From positions 372,001-436,000 of the forward strand of contig JBAMDO010000181.1 in assembly GCA_037074765.1 (NCBI GenBank): DNA of 64,000 nucleotides, read 5' to 3'. This document shows, piece by piece, positions 29,613-46,769 of this stretch. Under the pieces are notes generated by a model, which had not been told where the DNA came from, did no database searches, and saw only the letters and a program-made list of their open reading frames with translations. The translations under genes and the position numbers were made by a program. The stretch comes from Mansonella perstans. Its lineage: Eukaryota > Nematoda > Chromadorea > Rhabditida > Onchocercidae. Position 1 is the stretch's first letter. Each line of letters begins with the position of its first letter.

Positions 29613-30620
29613 CAATCAAGAGCTTTCATTAGTAGCGTTGAAAAATATTTGAAATGAAAGACTTACGAACCACTGGTACTCCAAGGTGGTGCTTGTGGAT
29701 TTCCGGATCGTGCCATTACAAGAACTTCCTTCAGATAAGCATGCATATTTTGATGATCACTATTCAGTAGATTTTCAAGAAGTGAAATATATGCAATTGC
29801 TAGATTCAGTGTATCTATTTTGGACAGGCGTTTCTCGTATGGAAATGTTGGGATATGTCGTCGTAGTTTCTGCAAATAACACTTTTTTACTGAAGCGCAG
29901 CATAATATATTCATGCGCCACTATTTTTTTGGCAATTATTCATTCACAAACTATTATTTTAATAGCAATTCCAAGCAGAGATATGGGCATTAGAGGTGGT
30001 AACGATTAAAAAATATTCATTCCCAATTGAAATTTGAATTTCAAATTGCTCAATGCCAAGAAATGCATTCAACAAGTCAACTGAAGCTGTGGAGAAGAAC
30101 TGAAAGAGTAAAGAATTTCTTTTTGCTGGAAATCTACTATTTCTCAATGCTCATCAGTTTTCTATTTGCAAGCGATAGCAATTGATTGCCAATTACCTTT
30201 CTATCTATAAGTAATTATAAAATGCTGAAAGTTTCGTAACGATGCACTAAATTTTATCATAATTCATAGCAGGATTGTAACTTTCAAACGAAATACATTA
30301 ATTAATGGATTTATGTTCATGGATTGCTGCATTTGTAATTTATTTTAATCTATTTAAAAGAAATAATAGATTATGTATTAAAATTAATTTGTCATGAAAA
30401 AACACGACATACAACTTCTGCGAAAATTTCCGTATCAGTTTTAAGCTAATTTAGCAAAAAAAAAGTCGCTTACCATAAAAGCAACATTGATACTGCACAT
30501 TCGTCGGCGTTCCCGGAAGTTCGCAGCACGGCGATTAACGAACGAATCAATATGCTCATTTTCTTCTGATTCCTCTCCTTGCGATCCAAATTGCACTTCG
30601 ATTTGTTGTGCACTTAATAC
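29235..30620 (-). CDS. bHLH transcription factor of the Ptf1a/Fer3 (hlh-13-like) class, 5' end unresolved
   Basis: Three exons read on the minus strand: 30620-30474, 29869-29671 and 29293-29235 (stop TAG), about 134 residues seen. The bHLH domain is complete. The basic region is [17 protein letters not shown], helix 1 ends AFMKLRRHI, the loop is [15 protein letters not shown], and helix 2 is [14 protein letters not shown]. The PYEKRLSK(I/V)DTL loop is typical of the Ptf1a/Fer3 class of neuronal and pancreatic bHLH factors, which bind E-boxes as dimers with E proteins. The conserved tail [19 protein letters not shown] is split between exons 2 and 3. The GTTCGT donor at 29670 keeps this frame. 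The better-looking GTAAGT four bases further on would truncate the protein. Exon 30620-30474 begins at an ATTTGAG acceptor in phase 0 and has no upstream ATG, so at least one 5' coding exon is missing. I could not place it in 30.6-32.2 kb. Confidence 0.85.
29573..29612. repeat. (CT)n microsatellite
   Basis: A nearly pure CT run in the last intron of the bHLH gene on the opposite strand. Confidence 0.9.
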
Positions 30621-32246
30621 CTCAAATGTATATATATATATTTTTTTTCATGAAAGATGAAAAAATTAAATGAAATTCAAAGAAATGAATTCACCAAATT
30701 TTGATGATTCTTTTGTTCCAGTCGCATTTAATGTGTAATAATGAACCTCGTTTAAAGATCTTAAATTTCTGATTAGAGTTACTTTTGTTAGGACTATTAA
30801 CTCTTAGAGTATGCTTTATTATCTTGGAATCACTATTTAGTCGTAACGAGAAGAACGTACCAGTTTCATTATGACTAGCTGAAAACACCGATTTTTCTCC
30901 TTTCAACGCTAATTCACAAATAATTCCATAATACAACTGGGAATATTTGAAATCACACTTAAAGAGTTACTTCATATCTAAACCAATATGATATCTTTTG
31001 TCATAGCTAATTCGAATTGTACCAATCATGTGACCATAGTGAAATCGCCTCAGGATATTTGTGCTTTTCACTTCTCTTTTGAATTATGCTATTTAAGATT
31101 TACAAGTTGAATCATTACAAGATTTATGAATTCCTCACAAAATGACTAAAATTTTAAAGTGGTGAAGAAATGAGGATGCTTAATGAATAACTACAGTGGG
31201 AAGATAAAAGCATGCAGCTGCAAAGCTAAATGATAAGTCGTAACTATGAATTGAAGAGATTTTAAGAAGGCAAGGCAATTGAAGCGATGAAGCGTAAAAT
31301 GACTAATAGTTTACGATGTTATTTCATATCAGGATGACTGCAAATGACATGATGAAATGGCTAAAATGCATATGCTTTTGATGAGCAATCTAGAAAATTC
31401 AATTTTGGTTCACAAAATGATGAGCTTTTATTAGCACTGGGATAAAGCTAGTCGATATGACAGCCTATTTTAATCATTTCTCCTGTTATACTTTTTCAAA
31501 ATCCATTAATGGGATCTTTTATTAAAAAATTCAAACTAATTTTACACATCTTTCAAAATTAAAAAATCTATTCAAAAATCCATTCCATTTTCAGGAAATC
31601 CAATTTTAGCTCAAATTTTTTTTCTTTAAAATTGTGTATTATAAGACGATGTCTTTGAATTTAATAATGAAAAAAAAAATTTAAAAAAATGGGATAGATT
31701 TTTGAATAGATGGCCAGAAAGAACATAAGTTTAAGAAACTGACAAAACATGTTAATCATGGTAACTACAAATTTATAATATACGCATAAGAGCCATAAAT
31801 ATATGTCCAAAAAAAAAAAAAAAAAAATAAAGTTAAAGAAGGGAAAGAAAAAATATACGTAGGCATAGTTATATTTTGTTTTTAACATATTTCCAATCAT
31901 TTTAAAGATGCTACTGGTTTATCGTCATACAGCAAACTATATCAAGTAATAAAAACATCTTCTGCCACTGATATTCTCATTGGCGTTCTAAAAATTCATT
32001 TACAACAAAGATAAATTACGAAATCGTGATAAATTATCACTCACTAACAGATGATAAATGCATGTAATGACTAATTTTTTTTTAAATGCGTTGTTAGCAG
32101 TGCTGTCAATTTTATTTTTTTCCTAAACTTCTTTTATTGTCATCTGTTAAACACAAAAATACACTTGAAAGGAGTTGAATGAAAAAAAACAAATAAGCAC
32201 GATATTATTTATTTAGTGGTAATTTACAGATGATTAAATTTTGTAA
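30621..32246. other. Region upstream of the bHLH gene
   Basis: It should contain the first exon(s) of the bHLH gene and its promoter. A frame on the minus strand at 30936-30691 begins with ATG but offers no donor in the phase needed, so I do not use it. A poly(A) tract lies at about 31810-31827. Confidence 0.4.
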
Positions 32247-35200
32247 TCATTTCATTATTTTGGATAATATCACATGAAGTTCCTCACGATCGAAAAAAGA
32301 ACGTCGAGAAGCTGATGTGATTTTGTAACGTTGTCCACTGTCTGAAAAAAAATTCTTGTGAAAAGGTAATTAAGAAATCATTTTGCAGTGACTTTTGTTG
32401 TTAAATTTTTTAGGAATAGATTCACTAATTAAGTAATGGTAAAACATTGTATGCACATATCAATAAAAAATAATTAATTTTCTTCCTTACTAATATGCAT
32501 ATGTGCTTCAAAAAGTTTGATAAATGATGATGAAAATAATGATTTACGCAGCAAAAAGATCTGCACTGCTAAAAGTATTAGTGTAACTGTGATAATGAAA
32601 AATGTGAAACTTTGAATGCAAAAGTGATTTTCTTCAGGAACTTTTAATGATATCGTATCTGCAAAAGAATTAAAAAATTTCATATAAAGTTCATGAATAT
32701 AAAATGTAACACCGACTTCAATGAAATATATTATAAATTTTCTCTTCATTAAAAAGTGGAGTTAAAAAATTGACGAAACAAATTAAACCTCTCTTTTTTT
32801 TTTGAATATAAACTTCGCGATTTCCGATATCAACCTGCTCCGATTTAGCGATTGTTCGTCGATTTTCGTTACACTTACTTGGCGATGGAATGACATTTTT
32901 TCCAACAATTGTAAAGGTTCCAGTGATGAGCTCTCGTCTAACACCCTTAAATTTTAAACGAATTCATGTCATAAACAAATTTTGCTTGCCGTTGGCACTA
33001 ATTCAACAATTGTAACTGTTAACTTGATTTTGAAACTTGCAAGCCTTGCAGGAAAAAGGACACAAATTTACCTGTTGAGCCATACAGTAAAAGTTTTCTG
33101 TTTTTTTTTTTTTTTTTTTTTATGAGAATTGTCGAATTGCATTTGATTTCTCTATCACGAGTACCTATAATTCGTAATTTATGTGCTTCTTTTCTTCTTG
33201 TATGAAGGTAGAATTCGAACACTATGTGGTCCGTTAAACCGTTAAAAAAAGTAAAATCTTTATCTCCATTCACATATTAAGAAATTCAAAGTTACAAAAC
33301 ACATACCAGACTCGTCAGTATAAATATTCACAGAACAAAGGATTCGAAACCGATGTGATCCGTCAAATCGAAAAACTTTAATTTTAGTCCTTACCACCAT
33401 CAAATTGTATAATCGGATGTTGCATTAATAGGCGGCCTACTTTATTGTCAATATACCTAATAATTATTCAACCATAAGATTAACTCATCCAATGTCCAAA
33501 AAGTTTAGGGAAAAAGTGATAAGGATAACAGGAACAAGGCTGTAATGTTGATTAAAATATAAAATGGTATGGAAGAAGTGGTACTTGCTCATTATTAATA
33601 AGCGTAAGTGGAAGTGGTAAAGGTGGCGTTCCATCTGAACGTTCAACAATACATTGATTTACAAAGAGTCCAAAAGTATCCATATGATCATTCATTACTG
33701 TCCATCTCATTTCCAGTTCTTCATCCATCACAACAGCACTCACCGTTTCGTCATCACGAAATACCGTTAAGGACATGCTCATTAGAAACTGGGATAGGTA
33801 ATCATGCTTCTTGTAAAAGTCTATGCGAAATCACAATGAAATCGAAATGCAATATTTACTCAAAATATCTGTTAAACTCAGTTAATGGATTGAAATTAGC
33901 ATAATTTAATATTGATGCTGATAATTTAAGCTTCTTAAATGCATATTATCCAACACTTTTTTTGCATGAAATAGAAATTCAAAATAAAGTTCGAATCTTT
34001 ATTTAACAGTATAAATAAACGTTAATAAACGCGCTATCCTGAACTGAATCAGTCGTAGTTTGACTAAGTAGTCGCAAGTAATGTTGAATACCAAACTTTT
34101 GTCGGTCATCAGTCCTGATATTCCCGGACCGTTTTTTGGACTACCACAATGAAATACCGAATGAAGGGATTTTGGACAAGGACGGATCATATGCAGATAT
34201 AGTTACTAGTGTACAAATATAATTAACATAACAATCTACGATATAGCATATGTGAGAACGATTACATTTGCCATGAATTTAGTTTCTTAGAATAGAGAAA
34301 TAATATTATTTATGATACTTCTGAATTGAGCAGTTTGAAAAATAAAAAATTTGAGCTAAAGTTAGATAAAACGAACAGTTTCATAACCAGGTCACGGTTG
34401 ATTATCATGGCGAAGAGTGGACAACGTAATTTCCACTGTTGCATTTGCATTCATTGCATTACTAAATTCTGAACGGCATGTTGCAAATGATCCTTGATAA
34501 ATATTACGCCAATTGTACGTTTGGAAAACAATGCGGATATTAAAATGGAAAAAAAAAAAAAAAACTATGCCACATTCTGTTTCCAGTTCTGAATATGATT
34601 TAGTTTATTTTTTTTTTTGAGCATATATTCCAATAAAATTTGCAATATTTTCTACCCATTCTAGTTTAACTCTCTTTCATAGACACTGACAAATGGTTAC
34701 CCAACTTCCATAAATTGCTTCCGTACCATGATTCTCAACACTCACTGATATCGAAGTGACCAAGATTATCAGTAAATGATAACAATCATTTTCTATCTGG
34801 TCTCAAATTTTTGATACCGTCTAATTGTCTGTGCTTTGCTGGTAACGGCATCGAGATTTCGGCTATCTTATTTTTCAAGGACATAGTTACAGTTATTCTA
34901 TAATCACACACATTATCGAAATAATCCATCTGAAACAAGTAAGCCATCATCGTTGCCGTTTATCATTTTAGGAGATTTTTCAGGAGATATATTACATCAT
35001 TATTATTATTAATGCAATCATAAAAAATGCTAAAAAAATCCTGCTATCATTTAAATAGTCAATTTCTTAAGATATATGATTGTAAATAATTCTGAAACAT
35101 TAACTTCCGGAAAGCATCGAAGTTGTTCATCTCTTGAATACTCTTTCATCTTGCTTAAAACCATTCATTCTAAAAGAAGTTTATTATATCAAATATAAAT

Positions 35201-37691
35201 TGCTTATTGCTTTCTCAAAATTTCCCGTGTCATGTTTTTCCTTCATCGATAGCATCCAGTCCCTTTGCATTTTATCTATTATCCTTCTCTGATTGACAGT
35301 CCGCAAACTGTGAAAATGACTTTAAAATAGTCATTTTAATGAATATCAGTTATTACCTTGTCATGAAAAAACATCACTGAACTGCACTGTTTGCGGAATG
35401 TAAGCAGATTTCCACGCAGATTGTCATACTTGTTATTGTCACCGGCAATATTATCAGAATCAAATCTTAAAATATCCTACATAAAAAAATGACCATCATA
35501 AAGATAAAAAATAGACAACTTGTTTCCGATATTTAACAAAGTGTGTTCAAAAAATGTTCAAAACTGCTATCTTGGCATTGCATTGGGCCCAGAGATACAA
35601 AAAAAAATAAAATCCAAGTATTTGGAAAGGACTAGCCAGAAGTTCCGATTCTGCAGTTTTTGTTCGCAATTTATGACCTAGCAATAAAACCAGTAATTAT
35701 TTAATAACAAATTTGTCAGGCAGTTCTAAATTGGCTTGTTAAAATGACCCATTCATATTTTTACATACACATTCGCAATATATTTTGAGAAAACTGGCTG
35801 ATCAGTAAGCAATGTTCAGAAATTTGGATACTTCATGATTTCACGCTTGGTTACATTTCAAACAGATTTTTTCATAATAATCAAATTGCTCCAAATCATC
35901 AGATATTTTTTGATTGTTATCAATTGCTGAATGTGTTAGACTGGATTCTGAAGTCAAATGGCATACCATTCTACTTTCACTATATGTATATATAATTTGC
36001 ATGGTAAGGGTTGATTGCCAATTTTGTTTTTCTGAAAAATTAAATATCTATTCAAAAACAATGATGAGTTTGTTCAAATTTATTTCAGATCTGTCAGAAG
36101 AACCGAGGCAATTATCTGAAATAATTAAGTTTTCAATTTTTTTTTCTTTTTTTAAGATTTTTTTAAAATCTCAAAAATTTAAAAAGCATGTTAATTGGCA
36201 ATATAAACAGTTTTTTTTTTTTTTTTTTCCCAAATAGATCTGAAAAAAGTCAAAATTCAGTGCAAGACAATAATTGAAGCACTGTTCTTTAGTCACTTGA
36301 TTTATCACAGTTTTCTCTTTATCGCTGACCATAAATCTCCTCACTTTGATCCAGTATACCGCGAAGTCAGTTAAACAGTGCACTGCAGATACGAAATTCA
36401 TGCAGAAGCATAAATTATTCATTTATTCAATGAGAATTTCCTGCTTAATTTCACAATATATTTATGTATGGGATTCTAGAAATTGCAAAAGTAGATATAC
36501 TAGTTCTATTTTGATAATCTAGGCCAGAAAAATCAGGTGATATTTAAGTAATATCCATCTGGTAAATTCTGACAAAAAATAAAAATCAAGAAAAGCAGAT
36601 TAAATGATCAGGCAGGTGTTGCAGTAAACACTATTCCATCGTTTCTAAAAATCAATCAATTTTCTGAAAAAGATATCACTGTAGAAAGAAAGTATCCACC
36701 ATTTATTCATTCAAAATTATTTGCAAAAGGATAAAACGACAAAAAGAAATTACTGTCATAGCAAACATTCTCTATATAATCTACTCGCATGTTCATTGTA
36801 TCATTGGTTATTATAACAGCAGTTATTGTTCGATTCTCGCTATTGAGAAAGCACTCAGCGGTATCGTAGTAATACATTTTTGATCTGGATACTTCCAGGA
36901 ATGGTAGCGTGATTTCATCAGAAAAAAGTTATCATACTTCTCAGAACTATCCTCCAAAATATACTTCTCACAAGAAATATGTTCATATAAAAGTATTAAA
37001 ATAAATTTTCCTTTATAATAAAATTAATTTCCATCGAATGAATATAAGTTAGCAAGTGAAATACAATTTCAGAAATCGAAATAAATGGTATAACGATTAA
37101 TTTCGAGATGTTAATTTTAACAAACATTTGGCACTATATTCATGATTGGACTCGATTTTCATTTCCTTCTTAGCATTCAAGCAAATGCTTAAACATTCCT
37201 CCACTGATCCTACAACACATTCAAAGTATATCTGTGTAAAATTCAAAACATAATATCACAACATAATTGATCAAGAAACTTTATTTCAAAAAAAAGCGAT
37301 TCCAAAGTTCATTTTGTGTCTTTATATGAGCAAGACAAAAAATGAACAAACAAACCTCTTTGGCAATTTCCAGCAAAATATGTCCCAGAAGGTATGCGAA
37401 AGTGTATGGCACTGGACATATTTGATCCTCTGAAATATGAGTAGAAATATTTTCAGCTAATTTAACTTCTATTTTGTTACAGAATAGCATTATTCATTTG
37501 GATCACCTCTTCATCTCATCGGGGACAGTCAATCTTTCTTTGACAACATTTGTATCGAACTTATCCACAATACATTCATGAATTTGATCGTAGGAACAAT
37601 CTTGTGTGCTGAATAGGAAGCAAGAAAAAACAGCAAGTATGAGAGTGATCATCATTTTTAATCGGTTATCAATTAATTTTGTCCAGATCAT
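32247..37691 (-). CDS. PAN/apple and ZP-domain transmembrane protein (cuticle or apical matrix type)
   Basis: Read on the minus strand. A signal-peptide exon is 37691-37507 (start at 37691 or 37655; MMITLILAVFSCFLF). PAN-like exons follow at about 37429-37356, 37209-37126, 36891-36785, 36382-36200 and 36031-35855, with cysteine motifs SVEECLSICLNAKK, TAECFLNSENR, TKEQCFNYCL and HLTSESS. A phase-consistent chain then runs 35476-35357, 35288-35211, 34929-34818, 34588-34396, 34140-34065, 33788-33589, 33456-33395, 33375-33307, 33097-33024, 32945-32879, 32658-32491 and 32341-32247 (stop TGA). This chain holds the ZP module: LETECGI, IYQGSFATCR, FNITCDY, SLTVFRDDETV, MRWTVMNDHMDTFGLFVNQC, LLMQHPIIQFDG, FRILCSV and a CPFSCKAC end. 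A single helix follows (FTFFIITVTLILLAVQIFLL) with a basic cytoplasmic tail. ZP proteins polymerise into apical extracellular matrix; PAN plus ZP is seen in nematode and insect cuticle proteins. Two introns appear to be GC-AG. The 36.7-35.5 kb part is uncertain, and a small exon may be missing. Confidence 0.75.
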
Positions 37692-37848
37692 TCCTACATT
37701 AAACGTCAGTTGTTAATTAAGAATGTTAAGTACAAGGTGTATTTTTTTGCTGACTTTATATGTTAAACATTCCTTTAAAATAACTATGCCAGGAAGACAG
37801 AGTTGTTGAAATAATGCGATGTACGGGTGCTTTTCATATTACCATTCC

Positions 37849-38435
37849 TTATACTTCATTGCTCTCCTTCACTACATATCTCAATAGCATTTCATTGTGC
37901 TCAAATGCGGTGCAATTTATTTCCTGAACAACTTGATTATACAAGACAATGGATATAAATTTCCTGAAAAATAGAATATGGCTAGGCTTTGAAGTTAAAA
38001 ACGAAAAATGGAAATAAAATTGTGTGGTCATAAATATTGTTTTATATTTTATTTTTTGATAACAGAAAATAATATCATTTTTACTGGGGCGAATTATCGC
38101 AGCAGCAGAATAATTTAATTAATTGAGTTAGACTGCTTTTGTTTTATTGTCTGAGAGGTTCAGATTACACGAAATTTATTGTGAGATATTTTGATCTTCA
38201 AGTTTTTCATTTAATCTGAAACACTTCATCAACTAAAACCAATAAATCAAAAATTTTGTTGCACCTGTACTTTGAATGTACATTGATTGGTACATTCCGA
38301 AAGTATTAAATTTTGAAATACTGTTTTTACTCTTTCTGATGAATAGAAACCTTCACTACGGACACAAATTGTCGTTATTTGTGGTGCACACTTTATACCT
38401 ATAGATGATTGCAAACTGCAGTTATCATAAGTTTT
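37849..38435 (-). CDS. Short PAN-domain gene or gene fragment
   Basis: Two exons fit in phase on the minus strand: 38435-38265 and 37923-37849 (stop TAA). They encode about 81 residues. Together they form one PAN/apple-like unit: ICVRSEGFYSSERVKTVFQN, LSECTNQC, then INCTAFEHNE. No start codon is visible, because the first exon opens at an acceptor in phase 0. I tried to join it to the PAN/ZP gene just downstream, but no donor has the phase needed. The next exon there also carries its own signal peptide. It may be the end of a separate gene, a fragment left by PAN-domain duplication, or 5' exons of the ZP gene that I have mis-spliced. Confidence 0.5.
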
Positions 38436-40869
38436 CTTTTGCAGTGGAATCCAAATTAAAAAGTTAATTAAAACAATAATATCATTACAGTTTCATCAGA
38501 ACTTATCAGTTAAAATGTATGCATAATCTAGTTTCTTGAAATCAATTGAAATTATCTTTTAATTAATACCATTATTTAAGTTTTTCCCATTATTACATGC
38601 ATGAAGAATGAAATACCGGTGAAAGACATTCTGTAGTAATTAGTAATTCAAAGGTTTGATGAAAGGTACTAACCGATGATAAGTATAGGATAAAACAAGA
38701 AAATAATCATAGAAGTGAGTTCTAATTGGTTAAATGAGTTCATGAGAAGTTGTGGGAACTTAGCGTTGTTCTCGAAAATTTGGCATGAACTTGTAATATG
38801 CAATATGCATTAGCAATAAGTGGTTAAGGAAAATAGCAGGAAGAGTGACCCGATTCTCCATTATGAATCCATCTATGTATACAATTATTCCATTACTAAG
38901 TTACGAATCACTTTCTTTCTCATTGAACCACGATGAGTTCTGATGACATAACTCATCATCCAGTATTTTCCCAATTCATTACTCTCCTCAATTGTTGCAT
39001 TTTTTGAATCAAGTCTGGGAGGCGCGGCAGTATCGCATCGTATTTAAATGTTGATCTTTTTGGTGAACATTCATCCTTCAGCACTGTTAAAAGGCTAATG
39101 CTTTTTTGAATACATTTATCACTTTTTCCAATTTAATTAATTAATAAACTGCAGGTACATATATTGTGCGCTTCAATTTGTACAATTACACAAGATATAC
39201 ACAAATCTAAAATATTTCAATGAATTCAGTAATTAAATGCACTGTTAATCGTAAAAAGACTAGCCTGTTGTTGTTATTATATATCAAACCAACATAAATG
39301 GAAGAAAAGTCCATATCAGTAGAAGCATGGAAAAAAAGAAAAATCAACTGAATTGCTGTGAAAATGACAAAATTGAAAAATGAAAAAAAGACATGGCTGC
39401 ATTTGAATTAGCATGCTAAGCACAAAGTGGAAAGACAATTTACTGATGAGATACTTCAACAAGAATATGAACAACAATAAAAATTAAACTAATAAAGATA
39501 GATTTAGAACAAAAGGCAAACTGAAAATTAAACAAAAAGACACGAATCGAAATTGAACGCATAACATAAACATCTCAAAGTAAAGTTATCAGGAAAGATA
39601 AAAAATATTAGCGGTATTAAACAATAAAGAAAGACAAGTTGGCTTTTTCGTATAGGCAAAAATTTAGACTGAAAAATGATGAAGTGAAAATTCATTGTTT
39701 TGAACAGTAAAAGAGTGGAGCAACAGGGCGGATACGCTTTTAATGTGGATCCACGAGTACCTCATACTTTCAATTAAAAAAAAGAAAAAAATACAACATT
39801 TCCTGGAAATATTTGAAAAAAGTTGTCACAAATTAATACAGAAAGCTTAGCAAAAAAAAGCTAAAAAACTGGTTCATTCCTACCGAAAGTGATCATGCCA
39901 AAATTCTTTTAGTTTCGATTTGCATGGTCATCGTAAAATATTGTAAAAGTTGCAAAAAAAAAAAAAAAAATGAAAAAAAAAAACGTTATGCCGAGAATAA
40001 AAACAACAAAAAGTGTTTGTAAAGTGGGGCGTATAATGCACAATTCAAGTATATAATGGTCATAATTGTGTCCAATAGTGATAGATAGCTAAATGATCGG
40101 TCGACAGATTTACGCTACTCGATTAAACATAATCGGTAGCAACAAATTAAAATAATTTTAACAATTTTAAGGGAACAAAACAGATCGATTTATGTCGAAG
40201 TATAATTAGACTAGAATGACTGAACAAGGCATAGCAATGCAATATAAATATTATTTACAAATCCATCACATCAACGATAAATACACCGTACTGTAACCTC
40301 CACCATACTTTATACAGAACAAGCCGTTGTTGATCGGTGCTAAATAAATGAATAATCATCATCGTACTGCAGATGAGAGAAATTACAGAAAACCTTGCAC
40401 GGATTTTTTAAGGAAAATGCAATAAATGTGATAAAGTATACAATCGACCGACAGTTATCATACTTGAGACGGTACAGTACATAGCATGTTTGTTCTAGTA
40501 TTTATACAGTCATGAAATTGTACTGAGGTATTTCTTTCCCTGTTGTAACAGTATGATAGACATTACAAACAAAAAGAGTAACGTTAAGACGAGAAAAAGA
40601 GTTCCGTCAAAAAAGCCAACAACTCTTATAACTGGAAAAAAACAGTGAATCTGTTCAAAGAGATTTTTTCCGTAATTTTTTGATACAGCTCTGGAGGATT
40701 CACAAATGCCACAACGGTTTCATTTAGAAATGTGGCAGCTGTAACTGGCTTACATGCATATGATAACATAGGTTAATACTTCAGAAAAACTCATTCAATT
40801 TGGATATAACCATTGATAGTAAGAGTTGAAGTTCTGCTGTGAATAACTTCGACATGAGAACAACTGACC
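38436..40869. other. Intergenic DNA upstream of the PAN genes and downstream of the zinc-finger gene
   Basis: AT-rich with A-rich homopolymers on the plus strand (for example about 39953-39969). No coding exon is supported. It probably includes the 3' UTR of the zinc-finger gene (40869 downwards) and the missing 5' end of the 38 kb PAN gene. Confidence 0.45.

Positions 40870-46769
<5,900 letters not shown>

Noticed and set aside
32019..32246. Extension of the PAN/ZP gene below 32247
   Set aside because: The last exon ends in a TGA in the consistent frame, and no further coding signal follows.
34701..34744. Extra ZP-gene exon encoding VSVENHGTEAIYGSW
   Set aside because: It opens well but ends in the wrong phase for LETECGI. 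Joining 34818 directly to 34588 is in frame and simpler.
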